From Corallium rubrum (lineage: Eukaryota; Cnidaria; Anthozoa; Scleralcyonacea; Coralliidae), in contig OZ036015.1 of NCBI GenBank assembly GCA_964035015.1, positions 1 to 64,000 on the forward strand: a stretch of DNA of 64,000 nucleotides. Reading direction: 5' to 3'. The notes under the pieces are model-generated. The model was not told where the DNA came from, did no database searches, and saw only the letters and a program-made list of their open reading frames with translations. The translations under genes and the position numbers were made by a program. Positions 22,635-33,185 of the stretch are shown piece after piece (position 1 is the first letter of the stretch; each line of letters starts with the position of its first letter).

Positions 22635-22910
22635 TTACACTTTGTGTGCGTTTCCGCTTAAAAAGTTAACAACCCAAACTTGGCGTCTTTCTCTTGCCTC
22701 CAATCTTAAACCTTTAGTGTAAGCCTTCCTGTGAAGTGTTTTACCATTCTCTGAGTTTTTGCCATTATTTGGTTTGTTGAAATACTCGAATAAAACACAC
22801 CGCGAAGTTATTTTGTCCGCAATTATAAAGTAAACAACTGTAGTCGAAATTACAGCTTGTCCCGATTCTGTAGTCTGCGATATTGGTCCCGATTTGACGT
22901 CATCAACCAT
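22635..22910 (-). pseudogene. Second, inverted THAP-like fragment in the right Kolobok arm
   Basis: The minus-strand frame contains SRCVLFEYFNKPNNGKNSENGKTLHRK, aligned with the left-arm copy, followed by a Trp-containing segment. The second Cys is Tyr, so the zinc site is lost. Part of the long terminal inverted repeat. Confidence 0.6.
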
Positions 22911-23057
22911 ACTCGTACTCAGACATTTTTCTCCCGGCCATGTTTTGAAAAACTCGTGTTTGGAACCAAATATCTCGGGCAGTTTTCATCCGTTCGTTAG
23001 AATCGTCTCAACACGGCCGATTTTTAGAAAAAAAATGAAAATTCTCGTATATGCACT

Positions 23058-23165
23058 TTAATATAGAGCAGAAAGAGCAGAGGACCCAGATTAGACCCCT
23101 GAGGAACCCCACAAGTAACAGGTTTTGATGAAGATATTGTGTTATTAACTCTGCACACCTGTGTT
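23058..23165 (-). pseudogene. LINE RT fragment 5' of the Kolobok insertion
   Basis: The minus strand encodes [24 protein letters not shown], the RT motif directly upstream of NDLP at 12604. A stop lies just upstream, so the LINE is 5'-truncated or decayed. Confidence 0.9.
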
Positions 23166-23293
23166 CTTGTTTAAAACTTGTTTAAAACATTCATGAAACC
23201 TCTATTTTGTTAATTTGGGTGTTCGAACGACCGCCACAGAATTTTGTGACTGCCAACTTGCGATGACCGACTTGCGTTCTCGTTTGATTACGG

Positions 23294-23435
23294 CTTAGGC
23301 TATGGCCTGGGCACACGGTAACATTTCAGAGCGTTTTCGTATTGTTTCAAGTAATGAGCTGATGGTTCTCGATTCCCTTGAAAACAGTAAACAATACGAA
23401 AACGCTCGGAAACGTTACCGTGTGCACATAGCCTA
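23294..23435. mobile_element. Palindromic MITE
   Basis: TAGGCTATG...CACACGGTAACATTTC and CGTTTTCGTATTGTTT are mirrored by AAACAATACGAAAACG and GTTACCGTGTGCACATAGCCTA. Confidence 0.7.
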
Positions 23436-23884
23436 AATCGTTTGGATTTCGGGGGGAGGGGGGGATAATGGTTAATTTTTCCCTTTTCCTCTGTCTGTGT
23501 CTTTGTGCGTGTGAATATTGTTATAGGAGCTTCTAGAGAAACTAATTACCTGCATCATTGATTCAATATTGATTCAGTCATACATCTCTGCTTCTTTCTC
23601 AATAACAAACCACTCTATATAATAATAATAATAGAAAATTTCTGAGAGGAATTGATTATATCTCTTGCTAAGATTTTCACATGTTGAAATCAGGGCCATA
23701 CATCTTTCGTCCCTCTCCAGAGCGCTGGCTTTGCAAGCTAAGTCTTTTTCAAAGCAAAAGAACCAAAACTTATTTATAAAACAGCTCAAGTCTTAATCAT
23801 AGGTAACCCAGGACTGCTTGGCGAGTTGTTTTTTGTTTGATAAATATCTCGATATTATCAAACAAAAAAACAAGTCGCCACACC

Positions 23885-24215
23885 TCTCCCTGTGCTGAAT
23901 AAAATCGTCTGGCGTTAGCCAGAATAAAATACTAAAGACTCGTCTTCAGGCTTCAAAGTGTTAAAGAGATAGGTTTTAACACTTTGAGACCTGGACCTCT
24001 CCCTGTGCTGAATAAAATCATCTGGTGTTGGCCAGAATAAAATACCAAAGACTCGTCTTCAGGCTTCAAAGTGTTAAAGAGATAGGTTTTAACACTTTGA
24101 GGCCTGGACCTCTCCCTGTGCTGAATAAAATACTAAAGACTCGTCTTCAGGCTTCAAAGTGTTAAAGAGATAGGTTGTAGCACTTTGAGACCTGGACCTC
24201 TCCCTGTGCTGAATA
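23885..24215 (-). repeat. Tandem array of the TTAA-MITE family
   Basis: Three to four units of the CACTTTGA...GCTTCAAAGTG element, each with GAATAAAATACTAAAGACTC and AGACCTGGACCTCTCCC landmarks. Same family as 44.4-44.9 kb. Confidence 0.85.
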
Positions 24216-25464
24216 ATACAAAAGTATTTTAGCAAACTACGAAATTACTTGCAAGACTTCATACTAACGTTTCAGGTTATTTTTGAGTCAATAATATAAC
24301 ATTGTTCACTTGGATAATTAAGCAAGATTAATTAATTTTTCTAAGTGGTGGTCTGGTGGAGCCACTAGTGCATGCTTAATGTCGATACGCATTGGTGATT
24401 CATAGCAGCTAGCAGCTGTTGTCTTCTCAACAAGAACGCCCACTTGCCGCTTGCCGCCGCTTGCTGCTACTTCAAAACGTTCACTTACCCATGATGTGAT
24501 CATTTTACATAAACTTGACGCACATTCAAATAAAAGTCTAAGTCTCTTAATCTGAATCCAACTTGCCACCGCTTTCTGGCACTTCAAAACGTTTACATTA
24601 GGGACTTAAGATGCTAGGATGACGACGGCGGTTAGAAAGCAATTAAATTTTAGCATTAAAAAGAAGTCACAGTTAACTGACTACTGTATTCAATACTGGA
24701 AGCTTGTTTTATAATTTTCAAAGTGTTAAAACCGTTGCATCTCAGACAACAGTTCTCGTCACCCCACGAGTCATCGTCGTCCTGAAGACGTGAAAATGCT
24801 CTGAGTGGCGTTGTATAGAGAGCGAGGACGGTGTTCAGATTATTCTTGGGACTAAAAATTATTCATTATCTTTGTTTTGCAAGAAGAATGCTTTTGTTTG
24901 AAGGACGTCGTCCTCGAAGTTGCCGTCGTAGATCTTAAGAGGTCCCTGATTAGTTCCCCTCGAGAGCTTGCGAGACAAAAGAAAATTCGCCAAGTGAAAA
25001 CCGCCTTTAGGGGCTGTTCATATGTTCTTTCCTCGGCCACAAAAGGAGATTTAAATTGTTTAGATTTGTTTACATCTAAACTAAACCAATTCTTCTTTGT
25101 AATTTAGTTTATGCAAGTTTTCAAACCACAGTAAGATCCCATAATCAATCGCGTGAGCCTGGTTAACTAGGCTTATCAACAGCCATTACGCATGAAGTGA
25201 TTGCTTTGCATAAACTTGACGCACATTCAAATAAAAGACATTGTTTTCTAAGTCTCTTAATCTGAATAAAACCGATGCGCGAGTAATATCACATCACGTG
25301 ATACTGGCGTGCAACCAACTGATGATAAAACAAAAGGACGCAGCCACACTGAAGTCATAAACAGTTTGGAAGGAAGCAAGCAAGAGCACGCTCAGATAAA
25401 CCATCAAGAATTGACCAAGAACATCAAAACAAGCTTCCCTTGTTGAAAAAAACAACTTCACAAG
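24216..25464. other. Upstream region of discoidin gene 1 with duplicated 5' module
   Basis: The block ATAAACTTGACGCACATTCA ... AAGTCTCTTAATCTGAAT occurs at 24507-24557 and 25207-25268 and again at 32568-32630 before gene 2. The right copy lies about 200 bp from the start codon. No exon recognised. Probably promoter-proximal sequence. Confidence 0.55.
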
Positions 25465-25864
25465 ATGTCTACACTAACCTGCTTTGTCTTTCTTGCAGTC
25501 CTGTTGGCAAGTGTAGTTGCAGATGATGATAGAGCTAGCTGTTCACCTGGTCGCGCGTGTGAGGAACTCGAGCGTAGAGTCAATGAGAAGAGAGATGCAT
25601 ATGAAAAGTTGTGTAATTCAGACAGCAATCTTACTAAAAAATGTTGTAGAGATATCAAAAAAAAAGTTAAGAAATATGAAGACGCTTACGATGTGTTTTG
25701 TGCCACCAAACCAACGCCAACTAGACCTCAAGCCAAGCCAACGCAAGCACCAACAACAGCTGAATTAGTCACCCCACCACTACCAACCACTCAAGCCAAG
25801 CCAACGCAAGCACCAACAACAGCTGAATTAGTCACCCCACCACTACCAACTACTCAAGCCAAAG
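25465..25864 (+). CDS. Discoidin gene 1, exon 1
   Basis: Signal peptide, Cys-rich segment and Thr/Pro linker. Ends in phase 1 at CCAAAG|GTAACT. Confidence 0.88.
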
Positions 25865-26486
25865 GTAACTATGTCCGCACACTACGCAAACAATAGTTGA
25901 GCCTAAAGTTGCACAAATCTCACAAAAACTCTTTGTATCAAAATTCAATTGAACTCAAAACATACAAGATAAACTTCAAAATCTTGCAACAGTTTTACAC
26001 ATGAGAGCTTTAAAACGAAAGTACTGTGTTTTAGATGGAGCAAAGTGAAAAGATGGTAAACTGCTGAGAATAATTTAAATAATAAAATACTGACGTTTCA
26101 AGCGGAGTTCTTCATCAGAGTAAAAAGTAGAGTGTTGTGTAGGCAGTGTTTAAGATAGAGCAAAGTGAAAAGATGGTAAACTGCGGAGAATAGTTTTAAT
26201 AACGAAATACTGACGTTTCAAGCAGACTCCTCATCAGAGTAAAATATTTCAGAATAGCGCGACATGGCTTCCTTATATAATAACCTTGAGTTCCTGTGTT
26301 TATCTTTGATATATACATAGCCTACATACATACATACATACATACATACATACATACATACATACATACATACATACATACATACATACATACATACATA
26401 CATACATACATACATACATACATACATACATACATACATACATACATACATACATACATACATACATACATACATACATACATACA

Positions 26487-26558
<72 letters not shown>

Positions 26559-27488
26559 GTAATTATTATTTTTTTTAAAGGCACGTGCACAAGTCCTAAA
26601 GCTCTTGGTATGCAGAATGGTGCAATTCCAAATTCTGCTGTCACTGCCTCGTCCATGTACTCGTTGAATGAACAACCTTACTACGCCAGATTGATGAAAA
26701 CTGGTTCTAATCATTGCTTGTGGGCACCCAAGCTGTCTGATAGTTCCCCCTGGATCCAGATTGACCTTGGGAAGAAGAGTGTCGTTACAGCCGTAGCAAC
26801 TCAAGGTTCGTGTAATAATCCTACAGCATGGGTCACATCTTATGCCATTCGTTACAGTGAAGATGGACTCAACTGGACATACTACAATAAAGGACAGGTA
26901 TGATGCGACGTCATGTCAGATGATAAGATATGTGATATTATATATTGTGAAGTGATGTTATGTGACTGGTGAGGTGAAAACCATGTATATGTACGGCTGG
27001 GTCTTCGTTCGTTCGTTCGTTCGTTCGTTCGTTCGTTCGTTCGTTCGTTCGTTCGTTCGTTCGTTCGTTCGTTCGTTCGTTCGTTCGTTCGTTCGTTCGT
27101 TCGTTCGTTCGTTCGTTCGTTCGTTCGTTCGTTCGTTCGTTCGTTCGTTCGTTCGTTCGTTCGTTCGTTCGTTCGTTCGTTCGTTCGTTCGTTCGTTCGT
27201 TCGTTCGTTCGTTCGTTCGTTCGTTCGTTCGTTCGTTCGTTCGTTCGTTCGTTCGTTCGTTCGTTCGTTCGTTCGTTCGTTCGTTCGTTACACTTTAAAT
27301 GCATTATTTGTTGTCTAATTCTCAATCTATAATCTTTTCAGCCTCTCCCAGCTAACACAGACACAAGTTCAGTGGTCAAGAACGAGTTTGAACCAGCATT
27401 TGAAGCGCGCTTTGTGAGAATCTATCCTAAGACTCAGAACAAGTTGTTCTATTCTATGAGATTTGAGCTTTACGGCTGTCGCAAATAA
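25465..27488 (+). CDS. Secreted F5/8 type C (discoidin) domain protein, copy 1
   Basis: Spliced CDS 25465-25864, 26581-26897, 27342-27488 (864 bp, 287 residues). Residues 1-19 form a signal peptide (hydrophobic CFVFLAVLLASVVA, cleavage before DDDR). Residues 26-80 hold six or more Cys in a Lys/Glu-rich, probably helical segment (KLCNSDSNLTKKCC...YDVFCATK). A Thr/Pro linker follows, built of a 21-residue unit occurring twice. Residues 134-287 form an F5/8C domain: it opens near GTCTSPKALGMQNGAIPNSAVTASS, has WIQIDLGKKSVVTAVATQG in the middle and ends FVRIYP...MRFELYGC. F5/8C domains bind carbohydrate or phospholipid; here an extracellular lectin- or adhesin-like role is inferred. AATAAA at 27545-27550. 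Confidence 0.9.
26030..26245 (-). repeat. 120-bp satellite, two units (gene 1 intron 1)
   Basis: Reverse-orientation units with AAAGTGAAAAGATGGTAAACTG and CTGACGTTTCAAGC landmarks. Confidence 0.9.
26321..26556. repeat. (CATA)n then (TA)n microsatellite
   Basis: About 48 CATA units followed by about 21 TA units, ending 25 bp before exon 2 of discoidin gene 1. Open frames here are artefacts. Confidence 0.98.
26581..26897 (+). CDS. Discoidin gene 1, exon 2
   Basis: First two thirds of the F5/8C domain. The acceptor TTTTTTTTAAAG follows the CATA/TA microsatellite directly; donor GGACAG|GTATGA, phase 0. Confidence 0.88.
27006..27289. repeat. (TTCG)n microsatellite, gene 1 intron 2
   Basis: About 71 uninterrupted tetranucleotides. 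Gene 2 has the same repeat at the same place (36101-36285), so it predates the duplication. Confidence 0.98.
27342..27488 (+). CDS. Discoidin gene 1, exon 3
   Basis: Acceptor CTTTTCAG; 48 codons ending in the domain's C-terminal Cys (ELYGCRK) and TAA. Confidence 0.9.
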   Translation, partial: PLPANTDTSSVVKNEFEPAFEARFVRIYPKTQNKLFYSMRFELYGCRK

Positions 27489-27639
27489 GAAATCTCCTCA
27501 GTTGAACTGAACTTCAAACTTCTTATCAATGTATTGTGAACTTCAATAAACCACTTTTCAAAACACATGTCTGAAAATGATTTTTTTTAAAAGTCGAGCT
27601 CAGCCTGAGGGGGTATTCAGTCAAATGTGTGAGAAAAAT

Positions 27640-30245
27640 AGGGAGCCAACACGTTCCTGGCGCGCAACACTCCCCTGGCACACAAAGCGTCCCTGGTGCG
27701 CAACAATCTCCTGACGCGCAACACTCTCCTGACGCGCAACACTCTCCTGACGCGCTACACTCCCCTGGCGCGCAACACTCTCCTGGCGCGCAACACTCTC
27801 CTGACGCGCAACACTCTCCTGGCGCGCAACACTCTCCTGGTGCGCAACACGTCCCTGAGGCGCAACATGTCCCTGGTGCGCAACACTCTCCTGGCGCTCA
27901 ACACTCCCCTGGCAGGCAACACGCTCCTAGGGCGCAACACGTCCCTGAGGCGCAACATGTCCCTGGTGCGCAACACTCTCCTGGCGCTCAACACTCCCCT
28001 GGCGCACAACGCGTCGTCCCTGACGCACAACACTCCCCAAGCGCAATACTCCCCTGACGCGCAACACTCTCCTGGCGCACAACACTCTCCTGACGCGCAA
28101 CTCACCTGATCCGCAACACTTCCCTGATGCGCAATACTCCCCTGGCGCGCAACACTCTGCTGACGCGCAACACTCTCCTGACGCGCAACACTCTCTTGCC
28201 GCGCAACAATCTCCTGGCGCGCAACACTCTCCTGGCGCGCAACACTCTCCTGACGCGCAATACTCTCCTGACGCGCAACACTCTCCTGGCGCGCAACACC
28301 CTCCTGGCGTGCAACACTCTCCTGACCCGCAACACTCCCCTGACCCGCAACACTCCCCTGGCGCGCAACACTCTCCTGACCCGCAACACTCCCTTGGCGC
28401 GCAACACTCCCCTGACCGGCAACACTCCCCTGGCGCGCAACGCTCTCCTGACCCGCAACACTCCCCTGGTGTGCAACACTCTCCTGGCGCGCAACACTCT
28501 CCTGGTGCGCAACACTCTCCTGACGCGCAATACTCTCCTGACGCGCAACACTCTCCTGGCACGCAACACCCTCCTGGCGCGCAACACTCTCCTGACCCGC
28601 AACACTCCCCTGGCGCGCAACACTCTCCTGACCCGCAACACTCCCCTGGCGCGCAACACTCTCCTGACCCGCAACACTCCCCTGACCCGCAACACTCCCC
28701 TGGCGCGCAACACTCTCCTGACCCGCAACACTCCCTTGGCGCGCAACACTCCCCTGACCGGCAACACTCTCCTGGCGCGCAACACTCTCCTGACCCGCAA
28801 CACTCCCCTTGCGCGCAACACTCTCCTGACGCGCAACACTCCCCTGGTGCGCAATTCTCCTGACGCACAACACTCCCCTGGCAGGCAACACGCTCCTAGG
28901 GCGCAACACGTCCCTGAGGCGCAACATGTCCCTGGTGCGCAACACTCTCCTGGCGCTCAACACTCCCCTGGCGCACAATGCGTCGTCCCTGACGCACAAC
29001 ACTCCCCAAGCGCAATACTCCCCTGACGCGCAACACTCTCCTGGCGCGCAACACTCTCCTGACGCGCAATACTCTCCTGACGCGCAACACTCTCCTGGCG
29101 CGCAACACCCTCCTGACGCGCAACACTCTCCTGGCGCGCAACACCCTCCTGGCGCGCAACACTCTCCTGACCCGCAACACTCTCCTGACCCGCAACACTC
29201 CCCTGGCGCGCAACACTCTCCTGACCCGCAACACTCCCCTGGCGCGCAACACTCTCCTGACCCGCAACACTCCCCTGACCCGCAGCACTCCCCTGGCGCG
29301 CAACACTCCCCTGGCGCGCAACACTCTCCTGACCCGCAACACTCCCCTGACCCGCAACACTCCCCTGGCGCGCAACACTCCCCTGGTGTGCAACACTGCC
29401 CTGGCGCGCAACACTCTCCTGGCGCGCAACACTCTCCTGGCGCGCAACACTCTCCTGACCCGCAACACTCTCCTGACCCGCAACACTCCCCTGGCGCGCA
29501 ACACTCTCCTGACCCGCAACACTCCCCTGGCGCGCAACACTCTCCTGACCCGCAACACTCCCCTGACCCGCAACACTCCCCTGGCGCGCAACACTCTCCT
29601 GACCCGCAACACTCCCTTGGCGCGCAACACTCCCCTGACCGGCAACACTCCCCTGGCGCGCAACGCTCTCCTGACCCGCAACACTCCCCTGGTGTGCAAC
29701 ACTGCCCTGGCGCGCAACACTCTCCTGGCGCGCAACACTCTCCTGGCGCGCAACACCCTCCTGGCGCGCAACACTCTCCTGACCCGCAACACTCTCCTGA
29801 CCCGCAACACTCCCCTGGCGCGCAACACTCTCCTGACCCGCAACACTCCCCTGACCCGCAACACTCCCCTGGCGCGCAACACTCTCCTGACCCGCAACAC
29901 TCCCTTGGCGCGCAACACTCCCCTGACCGGCAACACTCCCCTGGCGCGCAACGCTCTCCTGACCCGCAACACTCCCCTGACCCGCAACACTCCCCTGGCG
30001 CGCAACACTATCCTGACCCGCAACACTCCCTTGGCGCGCAACACTCCCCTGACCGGCAACACTCCCCTGGCGCGCAACGCTCTCCTGACCTGCAACACTC
30101 CCCTGGTGTGCAACACTGCCCTGGCGCGCAACACTCTCCTGGCGCGCAACACTCTCCTGACCCGCAACACTCCCCTGGCGCGCAACACTCTCCTGACGCG
30201 CAACACTCCCCTGGCGCGCAACACTCTCGTGACCCGCAACACTCG
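27640..30245. repeat. GC-rich 18-bp satellite array
   Basis: About 145 units of the type CGCAACACTCTCCTGGCG with CCTGACC/CCTGGCG variants. A longer block (GGCAGGCAACACGCTCC ... CCCCAAGCGCAATACTCC) recurs about 969 bp apart (27.91 and 28.88 kb), showing higher-order duplication. The unit length keeps frames of up to 456 codons open on both strands; none is a gene. Confidence 0.95.
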
Positions 30246-30701
30246 ATCACCACCTAGTGAGGGCATCTCCTTAAAATTATAAAATAGAAGAGATTAGTCT
30301 ATAGCATGAAATGAACTGCGCTGGTACGACGTATTAAGTCAGTTATGTTTGCTTCGGTTTCATCAGAAAGCAAATGTCGCGCGACAAGCATTGTCTGTAA
30401 AATAAGTTCTTGAACTAACATAATAATGTACTATTTACAGAATGAGCGACCGTTCTGTATCGGGGTATACAGACAAGACTGTATCCCGAATCCCCATACA
30501 GAACGGACACCTATTCTGTAAATTACTTCTAAACCAAGCTATTTGGTTAGTTCATTGGCGTAGTAATTTATCTAGAAAAACGTTGTCCAAGCCGAGAGAA
30601 TCAAAGCTAAAGTTTATGTAAATCAAGAGGAATCTATATCACATATACAGACATCATTAAACACGAATTTTCTTTGTGTTTTCCTCATGAATTATTAATG
30701 A

Positions 30702-30747
<46 letters not shown>

Positions 30748-31250
30748 AACAAATAAAACATAACATCAAACGTATCTTTATAAGAGTACATATGCACAGG
30801 AGCGGTATGTTCTAATTGTTTTATAAAATAATAAGAAAAGTCAAGGTCAAAGTAAGGTAATTTTGGAATTTGGTGGGCTTTTCTGGCCAGCTGACGCCAT
30901 TTTACGTCATTCGTGATCTCGGTTCTCTTATAAATGCACGGAGCACAACCAATCAGATCGTGCGTAGAGGGCTCCTTATTTTATAAATATCTTTGAGAGG
31001 CGCACCAAATCGTAGTTTCATTTAGGCCCACATGCAAATTAGTTTCCTGTTCAATTTGGACCCCAAACGGGAAGATAATATAGGTTGGGACTGTTTTTTC
31101 ATGTTTTGAGTTCATTATTTTTAGACACTACGTTTAGGATTATTGTCAAGGATAATCGATAAGCAAAGTTTATCCTTATAGAATACCTAAACATTAAAAA
31201 GTTTCTGAAATCAGAAATGTTATGTTTACTACGGCTGCTTCAGCCTCATG
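30246..31250. other. Spacer with palindrome and duplicated segment
   Basis: 30418-30528 is a palindrome (TTTACAGAATGAGCGACCGTTCTGTAT... mirrored). A TA microsatellite lies at 30703-30743. 31008-31252 is duplicated at 35224-35483. No gene recognised. Confidence 0.6.
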
Positions 31251-31254
31251 AAAC

Positions 31255-31470
31255 TTCCCCTCTATCAAAGATAGAGGGGAAGTTAATTACGATAGGAGGG
31301 AACTTTGATAGAAGGGAACTTTGATAGAAGGGAACTTTGATAGAGGAGAAGTTAATTTTGATAGAGGGATCCGGAAGTTTTGCTTCCGGATACCTCCATT
31401 AAAATTAACTTCCCCTCTATCAAAATTCCCTTCTATTAAAATTAACTTCCCCTCTATCAAAGTTCCCCTC
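31255..31470. repeat. Inverted GGGAACTTTGATAGA repeats
   Basis: GATAGAAGGGAACTTT units face AAAATTAACTTCCCCTCTATC units across a GGATCCGGAAGTTTTGCTTCCGGAT hairpin; this can fold into a long stem. Confidence 0.7.
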
Positions 31471-31497
31471 GCGTAAGGCGCCGTTCTCATGAGATGG

Positions 31498-31905
31498 ACT
31501 ACACACGCAAAAACGCACACTCTCTGTCAGACCTGATGCAGAATGATGTCAGATCTGTTCAGAAAAATGTAGCGATCCCTCATACAGCCTGTTGCAGTAT
31601 CAGCTATGATACACCTATGATATCATATCTGTATCATACTTGCAACTACAACAGACTGTTCAGAACAGATTCTGTCAAAACTGTATCAGCCTGACACGGT
31701 CAGTGCTATATCAGTTTGATATAACAGACTGAACAGGTATGTTGTCTATGGAGCTGTCGCAGTCTGTTAGAAATTCTAACTAAATGTTTATACATCAGCG
31801 CTGGTACATTCTGTAGCTGTCAGGCTGTATCAAGGGTCGCTACATTTCTCTGAACAGATCTGATATCAGAGCTGAACAGACTGTGCGTTTTTACGTGTGT
31901 AGCTG
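31498..31905. mobile_element. 408-bp TIR element
   Basis: CTACACACGCAAAAACGCACA at the left, TGTGCGTTTTTACGTGTGTAG at the right; inner AGATCTGTTCAGA...TGTAGCGA mirrored by TCGCTACATTT.TCTGAACAGATCT. Confidence 0.75.
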
Positions 31906-32815
31906 ATTTGATGTCACGGAAATCTTATTACGACTACTTGAGAAATGCAAAATCACATAACGAAGCAAAATTGCGTTTGTTTTTCTGTAGGTATAGCACA
32001 CGGAGTATTATAATTCCTAGCTGCGAATTCATTATATAGTAATGTCCATTGACTGTCCTCCAGTGTGAACACTTCTCGAGCCTGACCTAGGTCTAGTTTC
32101 CGTAACAACGACTTAAATCCGAGCCCACAACAAATACTAATCAGCAACCGGACAAGCGATAGCCAGACCGACAGATACTTTCTGCAACGATTGCATTGTG
32201 TTTCAATGTTGCACCGTGTAACACCCCTTCAGCAACTTGTCTCGCAATATTTTGTTATGATTTGGCACTCAATCGAGCCTCTCCCCCAGTCTACCCGCTT
32301 TTATCGAAATCCAAATCATTGGAAAATTGCATAAATGGGTTGCAGCGTGTAACATCCCCTGTCTTGCAACTGCAATGCTGCATGAGTCATTGTGAGACAA
32401 GTTGCATGGAAAATTGCACTGTGTAACAGGGTGTGTATTTATTCTCGATATCATTGACGATTCATTAGCAGCCAGAAGCCGATGCAGTCTCGTCAACAAG
32501 GACGTTCACTTCCTGCCGGTGTCTGGTACTTCGAAAAGTCCACTTGGCCATGAAGTGATCATTTCGCATAAACTTGACGTACATTCGAAGAAAAGACATT
32601 GTCTGTATGTCTCTTAATCTGATTGAAACGGATGCGAGAGGAATATCACACTGCGATACTGACGTGCAACCAAGATTATAAAAGAACGGACGCAGCAATC
32701 AGTGAAGTCATAAACAGTTTGGAAGGAAGCAAGCAAGAGCACGCTCAGATAAACCATCAAGAATTGAGCAAGAACATCAAAACAAGCTCCCCTCATGAAA
32801 CAACAACGTCAGAAC
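31906..32815. other. Upstream region of discoidin gene 2
   Basis: Three copies of a GCA(C/G)(C/T)GTGTAACA-type block (32.21-32.43 kb), then sequence homologous to the gene 1 upstream region, including the ATAAACTTGACG...CTCTTAATCTGA module. No additional gene seen. Confidence 0.5.
32677..32683 (+). promoter_or_regulatory. TATA-like box of discoidin gene 2
   Basis: TATAAAA 133 bp before the ATG, in a block shared with gene 1 (GATAAAA at 25324-25330 there). Confidence 0.45.
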
Positions 32816-33185
32816 ATGTCTACACTAACCTGTTTCGTCTTTCTTGCAGTCTTGTTGGCAAGTGCAGTTGCAGATGATGATAGAGATAGCTGTTCACCTG
32901 GTCGCACGTGTGAAGAACTCCAGCGTAGAGTCGATGAGAAGAGAGATGCCTATGAAAAGTTGTGTAATTCAGACAGCACTGTTACTAAAAAATGTTGTAG
33001 AAATATCAAAAAAGAAGTTAAGAAATATGAAGACGCTTACGATGTGTTTTGTGCCACCAAACCAACGCCAGAACCAACTAGACCTCAAGCCAATTCAACG
33101 CAAGCACCAACTAGACCTCAAGCCAATTCAACGCAAGCACCAACTACACGTGAATTAGTCACCCCACCACTACCAACCACTCAAG
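32816..33185 (+). CDS. Discoidin gene 2, exon 1
   Basis: Signal peptide, Cys-rich segment, linker. Donor ACTCAAG|GTAACT, phase 1. Confidence 0.88.

Larger units (their letters stand above)
12609..23057. mobile_element. Kolobok-like DNA transposon (TTAA target), itself interrupted
   Basis: Terminal inverted repeats begin AGTGCATATACGAGAATTTT on both sides and extend several hundred bp with divergence. TTAA flanks both ends (12605-12608, 23058-23061); removing the insert and one TTAA restores the LINE frame LLYINDLP. A decayed THAP-like zinc-finger segment (CVVLGCFNKPDPKNGRILHRE) occurs on the plus strand at 13829-13949, continuing after the BEL insertion at 21.18 kb, and an inverted copy lies at 22820-22640. 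THAP plus TTAA points to Kolobok. Without its two inserts it is about 2.25 kb. Confidence 0.8.

Noticed and set aside
27755..30266. Open frames of 298-456 codons on both strands
   Set aside because: They lie wholly in the 18-bp array, which contains few stops in any frame. Composition is periodic and no domain is present.
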